NCBI GenBank assembly: GCA_002298165.1 | Contig: DBMI01000107.1 | Span: 815-64,814 of the forward strand | Direction of reading: 5' to 3' | From: Desulfarculales bacterium UBA702 | GTDB taxonomy: Bacteria; Desulfobacterota; Syntrophobacteria; Syntrophobacterales; Syntrophobacteraceae | Length of the DNA: 64,000 nt | Part shown: piece by piece, positions 26,153 through 34,898 of the stretch | Numbering within the stretch: position 1 is the stretch's first letter | How the letters are laid out: every line of letters begins with the position of its first letter | Made by a program: the position numbers and the translations under genes | Notes under the pieces: model-generated | What the model was told of the DNA's origin: nothing | Database searches by the model: none | The model's input: the letters and a program-made list of their open reading frames with translations, nothing else

Positions 26153-27232
26153 ATGACCGATTCAGAAAAAACCAAAGAGCAACTGATACTTGAACTGGTG
26201 GAGCTTCGCGAGAGTCTAACGAGGCTCGAGGCTCTGCGCGATGAGCATAAAAAGGTGGAAGAGGCTCTCAGGGAAAGCGAAGAGCGCTTCCGCTTCATGG
26301 CGGAAACCACCGGGGAAGCTCTATACCGGCTAAAGTATTCTTCCATGAAATACGACTACATGAGTCCCTCTATCGAGAAGTTGACGGGTTACTCGCCGCG
26401 GGAAATCGAGTCAGCCGGGTTGTCGAGCCTCATAATCAGTATTGAGGACATTGGTAAGAAAAAGCTCTCGCCCGAGGCCATCCAGAAAATCCGCCAGGAG
26501 GGAAAAACCGGCGAGTACCGCGCGGACTACCTGATCCGGGCCAAAGCCGGCGATATGGTCTGGCTCGGAGATCATTCGTTTCCCTGGATAGATAAATCCG
26601 GGTCGCTGGTCGGCTCGGTAGGTATCCTCAGCGACATAACTGAACGCAAACAAATGGAGGCAAAGCTCCAGGAAATGAACCTGGAATTGCAGCGCATTGC
26701 AACTCTGGACGGTTTGACGAAGGTGGCAAATCGCAGAAGGTTCGACGAGTTCCTCGAATTGGAGTGGAAGCGGGCGATGCGTGAGGGATCTCCAATTTCA
26801 TTGATTCTGATCGATATCGATCATTTCAAGCTGTTTAACGATACCTATGGGCATCAGGCAGGAGATGACTGCCTAAAAGCTGTTGCCCAGGCGATAAGAG
26901 GCTGCGTCAAACGGCCCATGGACCTGGTAGCCCGCTATGGCGGAGAGGAATTCACGGTGGTTTTGCCGAATACCGATGAAAAGGGTGCCTTCTTGATTGC
27001 ACAGCTCGCGGGAAGAGAGGTTAGAAACCTTGGAATTCCACATGCGAAAGCGTCCAAGATCGGCTGCGTTTCCATAAGCTGCGGGGTTTCCACCATTTAT
27101 CCCAGCCGTGGGAGTACCTCTGAAGAGCTTGTTTCACGTGCTGACGAGGCCCTTTATGCAGCCAAAGACCGGGGGCGAAATCAGGCCGTCTTCAATGCCT
27201 GGAGTAACTTTGAAATTAAATCTCCAGAATAG
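26153..27232 (+). CDS. PAS-GGDEF diguanylate cyclase
   Basis: 359 residues and no membrane segment, so a cytoplasmic cyclic-di-GMP synthase. A coiled coil (1-45) leads into a PAS/PAC domain (about 45-165, ending LSDITERKQM). The GGDEF domain (about 180-350) follows, with DGLTKVANRR, DIDHFKLFNDTYGH and the active-site GGEEF at 263-267. The inhibitory site RPMD (254-257) lies five residues before GGEEF, so product inhibition is expected. It may connect to the HD-GYP protein at 60303, the only candidate opposing enzyme in the window. Confidence 0.92.
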   Translation: MTDSEKTKEQLILELVELRESLTRLEALRDEHKKVEEALRESEERFRFMAETTGEALYRLKYSSMKYDYMSPSIEKLTGYSPREIESAGLSSLIISIEDIGKKKLSPEAIQKIRQEGKTGEYRADYLIRAKAGDMVWLGDHSFPWIDKSGSLVGSVGILSDITERKQMEAKLQEMNLELQRIATLDGLTKVANRRRFDEFLELEWKRAMREGSPISLILIDIDHFKLFNDTYGHQAGDDCLKAVAQAIRGCVKRPMDLVARYGGEEFTVVLPNTDEKGAFLIAQLAGREVRNLGIPHAKASKIGCVSISCGVSTIYPSRGSTSEELVSRADEALYAAKDRGRNQAVFNAWSNFEIKSPE

Positions 27233-27391
27233 GTAGGAGTATCCCAGAATACTTCGTATTGAAACTTCTGCCGGTCGGCAGCGGTTCGTGAAGGAAGGTT
27301 GTCAAACAGCATGCCCCCTGCGGCATTGACTCGCGCGGGCAGCCATGTTAAGCAATTTAGCGGAATAGAACCGGGTTCTCAGGAGATGTGA

Positions 27392-27715
27392 ATGGAGCAA
27401 TTTCCCGGCAACAGCATCGTCATAACAGGTTTTGCTCAGTTACCGCAGGGAACTACGCTCTATGAGGCATACAAGATAATTGGCGTGGTCTGGGTAGTCG
27501 ATATGGACAACTCCCGGATTGTCGATGTCTCATTTACATTCGTATCGGAGCTGACGAACAGGTTTTTATCCCACCTGGTCAAGGATTATGATTTGGGCCA
27601 GGGACTGGAACCACTGCTTGCAACCATTCGCAAACGCTGCAAAATGACTTCGGCGGGTGCGGTCATCCAGGCCATTCGGTCCTGTTATGACAGATACCTG
27701 GATGCAATGCAGTAG
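27392..27715 (+). CDS. DUF3870 family protein
   Basis: 107-residue soluble protein matching the DUF3870 pattern: ITGFAQLPQGTTLYEAYKIIGVVWVVD, then a VDVSFTFVSELTNRFL block, then the tail AIRSCYDRYLDAMQ. Function is unknown; members occur near acyl-CoA and catabolic regulators in anaerobes. AGGAGATGTG precedes the ATG. It stands just upstream of the first structured leader. Confidence 0.7.
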   Translation: MEQFPGNSIVITGFAQLPQGTTLYEAYKIIGVVWVVDMDNSRIVDVSFTFVSELTNRFLSHLVKDYDLGQGLEPLLATIRKRCKMTSAGAVIQAIRSCYDRYLDAMQ

Positions 27716-27737
27716 TAGTAGTCGGGTTTTCCCCAGA

Positions 27738-27841
27738 GCTGGTTATCCATGGCTCGAGCCCTAAAAGGCCCGGGTGGTCTAGTGGATAGTGCCCAGCGGG
27801 AGGTGCCGATAGAGATGCGCCTTCTGCCGGGCTTTTTTTTT
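27738..27841 (+). ncRNA. structured leader repeat, copy 1 (before the universal stress gene)
   Basis: About 100 bases sharing a common plan with 28560-28658. Both start GCTGGTTATC(C/T)ATGG, then a small GGCC hairpin with an AAA loop, then a long imperfect stem beginning GCCCAGCG. Here the stem (27791-27832) ends in a run of nine Ts, so this copy is also an intrinsic terminator. It lies 22 bases past the DUF3870 stop and 39 bases before the next start codon. No known riboswitch class was recognised. Confidence 0.5.
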
Positions 27842-27880
27842 CAAAATGGAAACGGCTTGTTTGCTAAATGGAGAAGGTGA

Positions 27881-28273
27881 ATGAAAAAGATTCTGGTGGG
27901 CTATAACGGGACCGCGGAGGCAAGGGAGGCTCTTGCGCAGGCAAATGTACTGGCATTGGCTTTCGGTGCCGAAGTCCATGTTGTCTCATCGCTTATGAGC
28001 AACTCGCAATCTGCTGAGGAGATTGATGAGTACAGAGACGAGCTGGAATTTGCAAAGAATTTTCTGGAAAAGAACGGTATCAACGTCAAAACACACCTGC
28101 TGGTCAGGGGAAAGACGCCCGGGGATGATCTCATCGAGTTTGCCGAGGCAAATCAGATAGACGGGATCGTAATTGGCATTCGGAAAAAATCCGCCGTAGG
28201 CAAGCTGATTTTCGGATCTACTGCCAGGCACGTTATAATCAACGCCCCCTGCCCCGTGATCAGCGTCAAATGA
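27881..28273 (+). CDS. universal stress protein (UspA family)
   Basis: 130-residue single Usp domain. It begins KKILVGYNGT and carries the ATP-binding pattern GIRKKSAVGKLIFGSTARHVI (G-2X-G-9X-G-S), so it belongs to the ATP-binding subgroup. GGAGAAGGTGA precedes the ATG. It is flanked by the two leader repeats. A general stress or energy-state role is all that can be said. Confidence 0.9.
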   Translation: MKKILVGYNGTAEAREALAQANVLALAFGAEVHVVSSLMSNSQSAEEIDEYRDELEFAKNFLEKNGINVKTHLLVRGKTPGDDLIEFAEANQIDGIVIGIRKKSAVGKLIFGSTARHVIINAPCPVISVK

Positions 28274-28559
28274 TTCATGAATTTGTGGAAGAGTAGAAGA
28301 TTGAGATTTGATTTGAGTGATTGACCGATCTCGTGGATTGTGGTACAAAATTTTACGCTGTGCATGGGACCTCGAACTGGATCGTGCCGCGTGCAAAATG
28401 CCAGGACTGAGCGCAACCAGATATTCTCCGACTCCGGATCCTCTTCTTCTTTCCGGCTCACAACAATTCCCTGGCCCGTTCCTGCTGTGTAATTGAATTG
28501 GTAATTTCGTAAATTCGGGGCAGCCGCTAATTTGCTTTCCACTGCCCCTGTTCGTGAGT

Positions 28560-28658
28560 GCTGGTTATCTATGGGTCGGGCCCCAAAGGTCCGGTCGATT
28601 AATAGATAAGGCCCAGCGAAGGTGCGAATCTGCATCCTTTGTTGGGCCTTATCTGTTT
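28560..28658 (+). ncRNA. structured leader repeat, copy 2 (before the catabolic operon)
   Basis: Second copy of the element at 27738. The main stem is stronger here: AGATAAGGCCCAGCGAAGG (from 28604) pairs with CCTTTGTTGGGCCTTATCT (to 28654) over about 22 bp with two G-U pairs, but no T run follows. It ends 69 bases before the acyl-CoA ligase ATG and 290 bases after the universal stress gene, so it reads as a 5' leader rather than a gene end. The preceding stretch 28274-28559 holds no gene I can support. Confidence 0.5.
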
Positions 28659-28727
28659 AGGCCCTCGATTCCAGGGTGACCGGCAAATCAGCTCAGCCGG
28701 AAGCCTGTTTAAGGTGGAGGCCAATAG

Positions 28728-30293
28728 ATGAACAAGCTGGCGTACATGATCAGCCGGGCAGCACGTGTTTTTTCCTCGGACACGGCAGTCGTTGCCGGCA
28801 GCAGGCGTATGAGTTTTTCGCAAATAGATTCCCATGCCAATCAGATCGCAAGACACCTGACGGGTCATGGGGTCCTCAAGGGTGATCGGGTCGCCGTACT
28901 GCTCCCCAACTGTCCCGAATATATCGAGACCGATTTCGCATTGATAAAAGCAGGACTGGTGCGGCTGCCGCTCAATCCAAGGCTGTCCGCCCCGGAATGC
29001 CTCTACATGATGGGTAACTCCGAGGCAAGAGCGCTTGTTTTCGCACCCGAGTTCCTGGAAATTGTCCTCAAAATCCGTGAAAAAGTCTCGAGCGTAGAGC
29101 ATTTTGTCTGCGTCGGCGAAACAAGCGGCGCTGAATTTGCCCACTCCTATGAGAAGATCCTTACCCAGCAAAGTGACGATGAATTCAGCATCGATGTCGA
29201 GGACAGCGATCCCTACCAGATACTGTATACATCCGGCACAACGGGCCGCCCCAAGGGAGCGGTGACTTCATTCGGCTCCCGAATCGCAACGGTTGCAACG
29301 GTACTGATCGATGAAATGAAGGTCGAGCGCGACGACGTGCTTTTGACTGTTGCCCCAATGGCCCACGGCGGCGGGACAAAGATCTTCCCGCATTTCATCA
29401 GAGGTGCCAGGAATGTCGTTTTGTCCAAGTACTCCCCCGAACTCCTCTGCCGGGCGATCCAGGAAGAGAAGGCTACCACGGTCTGGATGGTTCCAACGAT
29501 GATAACAATGCTGCTGGAGTACCCCGACATAGACAAATTCGATCTGAGCAGTCTCAAGACCATAGTTTATGCCGCATCCCCAATGCCTTACGCCACACTA
29601 AAACGCGCGCTCGAAAAATTCGGCAATATATTCATACAGGTATACGGTTTGAGCGAAGCCCCCAATCCCGACCTGCTCCTGCCCAAGGAAGATCATAGGC
29701 TCGGTGCGACCGAACAGGAAAATCAGCGCCTCAAATCCGCGGGACGTGAAGTTTACGGGGTCATGGTTCGGGTCGTCAATGATGAGGGGCAGGAGGTCAA
29801 GCCCGGAGAAATCGGAGAGATAATAATCTCCGGTGACAACCTGATGAGCGGATATTGGAAAATGCCGGAAGCGACCGAAGAGGCGATCCGCGACGGATGG
29901 TTCTATACCGGAGATATGGCTACCGTGGACGAGGACAATTACGTCTACATAGTTGACCGCCGCAAGGACATGATCATCAGCGGCGGTTTCAACGTTTATC
30001 CCCGCGAGGTCGAAGAGGTAATCTACCGCCATCCCGCTGTATTGGAGGCAAGTGTTGTCGGCGTGCCCGACGAGCGCTGGGGCGAGTCCCTGAAAGCAGT
30101 GGTAGTTTGCAGAAACGGCTGCAATGTCAGCGAATCGGAACTGATCGATTTCTGCAAATCGAGTCTTGCCGATTACAAGAAGCCCAGATCGGTGGACTTC
30201 GTTGCCGAGTTGCCCAAAAACCCCTTCGGCAAGATCTTAAGGCGCGAGATAAAAAGAAAATATTGGGAAGGCCGCGAGAGAATGGTCAACTAG
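28728..30293 (+). CDS. acyl-CoA synthetase (AMP-forming)
   Basis: 521-residue member of the ANL superfamily, activating a carboxylic acid with ATP and CoA. The P-loop is YTSGTTGRPKGA, followed by APMAHGGG, the adenylate block VYGLSEAPN, WFYTGDMA, then DRRKDMIISGGFNVYP and the C-terminal catalytic lysine in PKNPFGKILRR. The gene leads a run of catabolic genes ending with a branched-chain-type ABC transporter, so it most likely activates the imported acid. The substrate cannot be read from sequence. An AAGGTGGAGG site precedes the ATG, and a structured leader lies upstream. Confidence 0.9.
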   Translation: MNKLAYMISRAARVFSSDTAVVAGSRRMSFSQIDSHANQIARHLTGHGVLKGDRVAVLLPNCPEYIETDFALIKAGLVRLPLNPRLSAPECLYMMGNSEARALVFAPEFLEIVLKIREKVSSVEHFVCVGETSGAEFAHSYEKILTQQSDDEFSIDVEDSDPYQILYTSGTTGRPKGAVTSFGSRIATVATVLIDEMKVERDDVLLTVAPMAHGGGTKIFPHFIRGARNVVLSKYSPELLCRAIQEEKATTVWMVPTMITMLLEYPDIDKFDLSSLKTIVYAASPMPYATLKRALEKFGNIFIQVYGLSEAPNPDLLLPKEDHRLGATEQENQRLKSAGREVYGVMVRVVNDEGQEVKPGEIGEIIISGDNLMSGYWKMPEATEEAIRDGWFYTGDMATVDEDNYVYIVDRRKDMIISGGFNVYPREVEEVIYRHPAVLEASVVGVPDERWGESLKAVVVCRNGCNVSESELIDFCKSSLADYKKPRSVDFVAELPKNPFGKILRREIKRKYWEGRERMVN

Positions 30294-30339
30294 GAGTTTG
30301 CTCCACACAGGTCAATGATTGCTTAGCAGGGAGTTTGTA

Positions 30340-32004
30340 ATGGGTGGTGAAGTAAAAAGAGCAAAGGAATCCTGGGAATCGACCGTGCTGGCCGGCTGGC
30401 TGGAAGAGAACCCCGAGAGCCGGTCTTCTTTTGAGACGAAATCCGGAATGAGTTTGGACCGCCTCTACACGCCGGCTGCGGATGAGCCTGATTATCTCTC
30501 CAGGCTGAACTTCCCGGGCCAATTTCCTTTCACGCGAGGAGTGACGCCAAACGGCTACCGCAGCAAACCCTGGGTCATGGGCCAGTATTCGGGCTACGGT
30601 TCGGCCGAGGAGGCAAACGAGCGTTTCCGATATCTCATCGAGCAGGGACAGACGGGATTTTCAATCGCGCTGGATCTGCCCACGCAAATAGGTCTTGATT
30701 CTGACGACCCGGCAGCGTGCGGAGAAGTGGGGCGGGTCGGCGTGGCCATCGATTCGCTGGAAGATGTCGAGTCCCTTTTGCGCGGCATACCCTGGCACAA
30801 GGTGCGGCAGATAAGGACCACGGCAAACGCCATTTCCCCAATAGTTGCGGCCCTCTTTATAGCCAGCGCCCAAAAGAACGGGATCGATCCCAACTCCATC
30901 AGCGTACTTATCCAGAACGATGTTCTTAAAGAATACATAGGTAGAGGAACATTCATATTTCCTCCCCAGCCTTCGGTTAAGCTCGCCGTGGATGTAATCG
31001 AGTACTGTGCCGCTCACCTTCCAAACTGGACCCCAATGGCGATTTGCGGATATCATATCCGCGACAGCGGCAGCACCGCCGTCCAGGAAGTGGCGTTCAC
31101 ATTCGCCAATGCAATCGCCTATATCGAGGAGGCGCTGAGCCGGGGTGTTTCAATCGATGCTTTCGCACCGAAACTCTATGCGTTCCTCGGCTCGGATATC
31201 GATCTTCTTGAGGAGGTGGCAAAATTCAGGGCCGCCCGCCGGATTTGGGCCCACCTTCTTAAAGAAAGATTCGGCGCGAAAGACCCACAATCCAGCCGTC
31301 TCAACATCTTTGGATATACTCTCGGCAGTGCGCTTACCGCGCAGCAACCCGTGAACAACCTCATGCGCGTCACAATAGCAGCCCTGGCAGCGGTGCTCGG
31401 AGGGGTCCAGACGCTTGCGACTTCTTCCTACGATGAAGCCGTTTGCCTCCCAACCCAGGAGTCGGTCACGCTCTCGCTGCGAACTCAGCAGATAATTGCG
31501 GCCGAGAGCGGCATCCTTGGCACAGTGGATCCTCTCGGCGGCTCGTACGCAATAGAATCTCTCACCGATGAGATCGAGGCGCAGGTGCTCCAAGTGCTCA
31601 AGCGCATCGACCAACAGGGCGGTGCGGTTAACTGCATCGAGAGCGGCATTATCCAGAATGAGGTTAGCGAGGCCGCCTACGCTCTCCAGAAAAGGATCGA
31701 GACGGGTGACCGAAAGCTCATCGGCGTAAATGTCTACGCCACAACCGAAAAGAGCAGGATCCCGATCTTCTCGATTAATGATGATATGGAAGAGCGGCAG
31801 ATCAGCCGGCTGCGTGCGCTTAAGAGCAGGCGAAACGATCGTGCGCTGAATTCCTGCCTGCTCTCTATCCAAAGGGCTGCCAGAAACAACGAGAATCTAA
31901 TTCCAAGCATGATCGAAGCCGTAAAGGAGTATGCCACCATCGGGGAAATCTGTGGCGTGCTCCGGGATGTTTACGGTAGCCACATCGATTCGACGGAGTT
32001 CTAG
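30340..32004 (+). CDS. B12-dependent acyl-CoA mutase, large subunit (non-canonical)
   Basis: 554 residues of the methylmalonyl-CoA mutase catalytic barrel, without a fused cobalamin domain. Shared blocks are FPFTRGVTPNGYRSKPW, LIEQGQTGFSIALDLPTQ, IQNDVLKEYIGRGT and GYHIRDSGSTAVQEVAFT. By eye, the active-site Tyr89 of methylmalonyl-CoA mutase (TRGxY) is a Thr, while the Arg207 and His244 counterparts are kept. The usual FNAHNDFFEE loop reads LGSDIDLLEE. It therefore fits neither the isobutyryl-CoA type (Phe, Gln) nor the 2-hydroxyisobutyryl-CoA type (Ile, Gln). The substrate is probably an unusual acyl-CoA. The start at 30340 follows AGGGAG; a TTG 21 bases upstream is less likely. Partner: the small subunit at 33636. 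Confidence 0.88.
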   Translation: MGGEVKRAKESWESTVLAGWLEENPESRSSFETKSGMSLDRLYTPAADEPDYLSRLNFPGQFPFTRGVTPNGYRSKPWVMGQYSGYGSAEEANERFRYLIEQGQTGFSIALDLPTQIGLDSDDPAACGEVGRVGVAIDSLEDVESLLRGIPWHKVRQIRTTANAISPIVAALFIASAQKNGIDPNSISVLIQNDVLKEYIGRGTFIFPPQPSVKLAVDVIEYCAAHLPNWTPMAICGYHIRDSGSTAVQEVAFTFANAIAYIEEALSRGVSIDAFAPKLYAFLGSDIDLLEEVAKFRAARRIWAHLLKERFGAKDPQSSRLNIFGYTLGSALTAQQPVNNLMRVTIAALAAVLGGVQTLATSSYDEAVCLPTQESVTLSLRTQQIIAAESGILGTVDPLGGSYAIESLTDEIEAQVLQVLKRIDQQGGAVNCIESGIIQNEVSEAAYALQKRIETGDRKLIGVNVYATTEKSRIPIFSINDDMEERQISRLRALKSRRNDRALNSCLLSIQRAARNNENLIPSMIEAVKEYATIGEICGVLRDVYGSHIDSTEF

Positions 32005-32008
32005 CTGG

Positions 32009-32458
32009 ATGAGTACAACACAGAAAACGGCCAAGCCCTTTGCACACGGACTGCTGGACATGGGAGGGCCAGGCGCCGAACCGCGTCTTCTGGGCAACAG
32101 GTGCCGCGGGTGCGGCGAGGTATTCTTTCCCAGGAAAACGGGAGGAGTCTGTACCCACTGCCAGAGCGAGATCCTGGAAGACATCGAACTCAGTGGGCAC
32201 GGAACAATCTCCACTTTCACCATCGTATATCAGCCCCCCGCAGGTGGATTTTACAAAGGGGCGGTTCCGTATGCCTACGGAACGGTGGATTTGCCGGAAG
32301 GGGTAAGGGTGCTCACTCAGTTTGCTGAACCATTCGACCGGCTGGCGCTGGGCGGAATGGCCGAAATGGTTATCGAAAAACTCTCGGTTGATTCCGAGGG
32401 AAACGACTTACTCACCTACAGGTTCCGGCCGGCGGAAGAGCGGGAGGGAGCCCGATGA
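32009..32458 (+). CDS. DUF35 zinc-ribbon OB-fold protein (thiolase partner)
   Basis: 149 residues. The rubredoxin-like zinc ribbon CRGC ... CTHC (about residues 32-50) is followed by an OB-fold (GTISTFTIVYQPP, VPYAYGTVDLPEG). Such proteins form complexes with thiolase-like enzymes; BbsA of the benzoylsuccinyl-CoA thiolase is a studied case. The gene starts four bases after the mutase stop and overlaps the thiolase start (ATGA), so a complex with the next gene product is very likely. The ATG at 32009 is chosen over an upstream in-frame start because the latter lies inside the mutase gene and GGAG lies 10 bases before 32009. Confidence 0.87.
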   Translation: MSTTQKTAKPFAHGLLDMGGPGAEPRLLGNRCRGCGEVFFPRKTGGVCTHCQSEILEDIELSGHGTISTFTIVYQPPAGGFYKGAVPYAYGTVDLPEGVRVLTQFAEPFDRLALGGMAEMVIEKLSVDSEGNDLLTYRFRPAEEREGAR

Positions 32459-33597
32459 GGGAAGCCTTTATCAGCGGAGCGGCCGTTACCAGGTGGGATT
32501 ACTATGAAAACGCCTCCTGCCATCAATTCGGGAGCCAGGCCGTCCTTCAGGCCCTGAGAGATGCCGAATTGCGCTGGCAGGATGTCCAGGCAGTATTTTG
32601 CGGAAGCGTTTATCAGGGCACTGGGTCGGGGCATCAGGCAATCCGGGAGGTAGGCCTCACCGGCATACCGATCGTAAACGTGGAAAATGCATGCTCGAGC
32701 GCCGCATCCGCCTTCATGCTTGCCTACCAGATGGTGGCCGCTGGAGTTTATGACGTGGCCCTTGCCCTGGGAATGGAAAAAATGCCGCGGGGGCCGATAC
32801 CCAGCACTGCTTTTCGCGATTGGGAACTAAGTCTGGGATTCAATCTTCAACCGGGCAATTACGCGCTTTTGACAAGAAAATATATGGAAAAGACCGGTGC
32901 AACGGAGCGGGATTTTGCTCTGGTATCGGTAAAGAACAGGGCCAACGGAGTATTGAATCCCAATGCCAGGTTCCGCAAGCCGGTGAATGTTGAAGAAGTG
33001 ATGAATTCGCGCATCATTGCCGAACCGCTGCGCCTTCTCCATTGCTGCCCTCTTGCGGATGGGGCCGCGGCTTTCATCATATGCAACAGGGAAAAAGTAA
33101 AAAACGCAAGCAGGGCGGTCAGAATAGCGTCCGCCGTGCTTACCTCCGCCTGTTATGGTGATGAATATCCACCGGGCGATCTGATAGGAAGCGTGCGCTT
33201 TCCATCGACAGAGAACCTTGTCCAACTCTCCGCGAGAAAAGCTTACGAAGCCGCCGGAGTGGGTCCGGGGGAAATCGATACCATCCAGGTCTATGATACC
33301 GTCTCTCCAGGCGAGCTGTGGGATATCGAAGAGCTGGGCTTTTGCAGAGAAGGCGAGGCGCCGGGATTATTGCGCGACGGGGCCTTTAATTTAAGCGGGA
33401 AATTGCCGGTTAATACAGACGGCGGGCTGCTCTCGCGGGGACATCCTCTCGGGGCCTCGGCTGGAGGACAGATTTTTGAGCTTGCCGTTCAGCTTAGGGG
33501 CGAAGCAGGTCCGAGACAGGTCCCCAATGCACGTGTGGGCCTGGCGCATTCAATGGGAGCAGGACCAAACAGTGCCGTTACAATTCTCGTCAAATAA
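32455..33597 (+). CDS. thiolase-like acyl-CoA C-C lyase (BbsB/SCP2-type)
   Basis: 380 residues with the thiolase fold. The likely nucleophile is the cysteine in VENACSSAASAF (about residue 80) and the catalytic-region histidine is in RGHPLGASAGGQ. The C-terminal block reads AHSMGAGPNSA, so the second cysteine of classical biosynthetic thiolases (CxG) is missing, as in SCP2-type and DUF35-partnered thiolases. Translationally coupled to the DUF35 gene, together resembling the BbsA-BbsB pair. It should cleave the beta-keto acyl-CoA made by the SDR downstream. Confidence 0.86.
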   Translation: MREAFISGAAVTRWDYYENASCHQFGSQAVLQALRDAELRWQDVQAVFCGSVYQGTGSGHQAIREVGLTGIPIVNVENACSSAASAFMLAYQMVAAGVYDVALALGMEKMPRGPIPSTAFRDWELSLGFNLQPGNYALLTRKYMEKTGATERDFALVSVKNRANGVLNPNARFRKPVNVEEVMNSRIIAEPLRLLHCCPLADGAAAFIICNREKVKNASRAVRIASAVLTSACYGDEYPPGDLIGSVRFPSTENLVQLSARKAYEAAGVGPGEIDTIQVYDTVSPGELWDIEELGFCREGEAPGLLRDGAFNLSGKLPVNTDGGLLSRGHPLGASAGGQIFELAVQLRGEAGPRQVPNARVGLAHSMGAGPNSAVTILVK

Positions 33598-33635
33598 CCG
33601 AACGGTTTTAAAAAAACATAAAGCGGAGCAGTTTC

Positions 33636-34064
33636 GTGACAAATAGAAAAATGCGCATACTGATCGGGAAGCCCGGCCTCGACGGACACAACCGGGGCGC
33701 AAAGATAATAGCCAAGGAATTATGCGGCCAGGGCTACGAGGTAATATACACCGGTCTTCGCAACAGTCCCGAGCAGATAGTTTCGGCGGCAATTCAGGAA
33801 GCCGTGGATTTGATCGGCCTCAGCATTCTTTCCGGCGCTCACCTTCGGATTTGCAGAAAGATAATGGATCTGCTCGATCAGAACGGCGCCACCGACATCC
33901 CGGTGATTGTCGGCGGGATCATCCCCGACGACGATGTTACAAAGCTCAAGGAAATGGGCATTTCAGAGGTTTTTGGGCCGGGAACCAGCCTGTCAACGAT
34001 TGTTGAAGCCATCGGGAACACTTTGGCTGCGGAAAATGCCGGGAGGGCTCCGCTTAAGCGATGA
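33636..34064 (+). CDS. B12-binding small subunit of the acyl-CoA mutase
   Basis: 142 residues forming only the cobalamin domain. The lower-ligand motif DxHxxG is at Asp16, His18 and Gly21 in KPGLDGHNRGAK; LSILSGAH and VGGIIPDDD complete the B12 pocket. GTG start preceded by GGAG; an ATG 15 bases further in is also possible. It is separated from its large subunit by the DUF35 and thiolase genes, an unusual order. Its 3' end overlaps the SDR gene by four bases. Confidence 0.9.
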   Translation: MTNRKMRILIGKPGLDGHNRGAKIIAKELCGQGYEVIYTGLRNSPEQIVSAAIQEAVDLIGLSILSGAHLRICRKIMDLLDQNGATDIPVIVGGIIPDDDVTKLKEMGISEVFGPGTSLSTIVEAIGNTLAAENAGRAPLKR

Positions 34065-34852
34065 AACCCGATATGGATGAGCCACGATTGAAAGATAAAG
34101 TTGCACTCGTCACGGGCGCCGCGGGAGGCCTGGGCCGCTCGATCTGTGAGTTACTGGCAAAGGACGGGGCGGCGGTCGTACTGGCCGATATCGACCCCAT
34201 AGCCCTGCGGAACAGGACATCCGAATTCGATAGAGAGGGCATCCGGACTGCCCTCCAGGTAGAATGCGATGTATCCAGCCCGGATTCGGTCAGGTCAATG
34301 ATGGATGAGGTGAGTAAAACCTGCGGAAGGCTTGACATACTGGTTAATAATGCAGGTGGAAGCCTCCATATCCCCCGGGACCTCGAACAAATAGGCGAAT
34401 CGGACTGGGACAAAGTCATAGGGGTGAACCTCAAGGGCACCTTCCTTTGCTGCCAGGCCGCGGTGCCTCTTCTCAAGCAGACGGGAGCCGGCAGCATCGT
34501 GAACATGGCTTCGATTGCCGGAAGAACGGGCTCTCCTGTTTCGAGTGTAGCCTATGCCGCAGCAAAGGGCGGTATTATTGCCTTAACCAGAAGAATTGCA
34601 GTCGAGGTCGCAAAAGACAACATACGGGCCAATGCAGTTGCCCCTGGATTCATCTTTTCAGGCCCGCGCCTTGAAAAATTGTGGGAGTCCCAAACCGAAG
34701 AACAGAAGCGCATGGTTCTGAACTCGATTCCCCTGGGCCGTCATGGGACCCCTGATGATGTTGCATCCGCTGTTCTTTTCCTGGCCAGTTCGCGTTCGGC
34801 CTGGATGACGGGTGCGATAATTGATGTAAATGGCGGGAGGTTCATTGGTTAG
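34061..34852 (+). CDS. short-chain dehydrogenase (3-hydroxyacyl-CoA type predicted)
   Basis: 263-residue classical SDR. Cofactor motif TGAAGGLGRS (about 18-27) and an acidic residue after the second strand (VLADID) favour NAD(H). NNAGG, the catalytic serine in MASIAG and YAAAKGG (YxxxK) complete the active site, and the C-terminus WMTGAIIDVNGGRFIG is typical. In this operon it most plausibly oxidises the hydroxyacyl-CoA formed after rearrangement to the keto form for the thiolase (inference). Confidence 0.87.
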   Translation: MKPDMDEPRLKDKVALVTGAAGGLGRSICELLAKDGAAVVLADIDPIALRNRTSEFDREGIRTALQVECDVSSPDSVRSMMDEVSKTCGRLDILVNNAGGSLHIPRDLEQIGESDWDKVIGVNLKGTFLCCQAAVPLLKQTGAGSIVNMASIAGRTGSPVSSVAYAAAKGGIIALTRRIAVEVAKDNIRANAVAPGFIFSGPRLEKLWESQTEEQKRMVLNSIPLGRHGTPDDVASAVLFLASSRSAWMTGAIIDVNGGRFIG

Positions 34853-34898
34853 GAACGACAATTGATCCTGATCACCTCGAACCGGCAAGGAGGTACAA

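Noticed and set aside
27773..27830. A tRNA-like stretch (GGTGGTCTAGTGGATAG).
   Set aside because: It looks like a D-arm box, but there is no anticodon arm, T arm or matching acceptor ends, and the related copy at 28560 loses the resemblance.
30340..32004. Calling the mutase isobutyryl-CoA mutase or 2-hydroxyisobutyryl-CoA mutase from its neighbours (ligase, SDR, thiolase).
   Set aside because: The neighbour set fits 2-hydroxyisobutyrate breakdown well, but the residues do not: the Arg207 equivalent is kept (Gln in both of those enzymes) and the Tyr89 position is Thr, not Phe or Ile.
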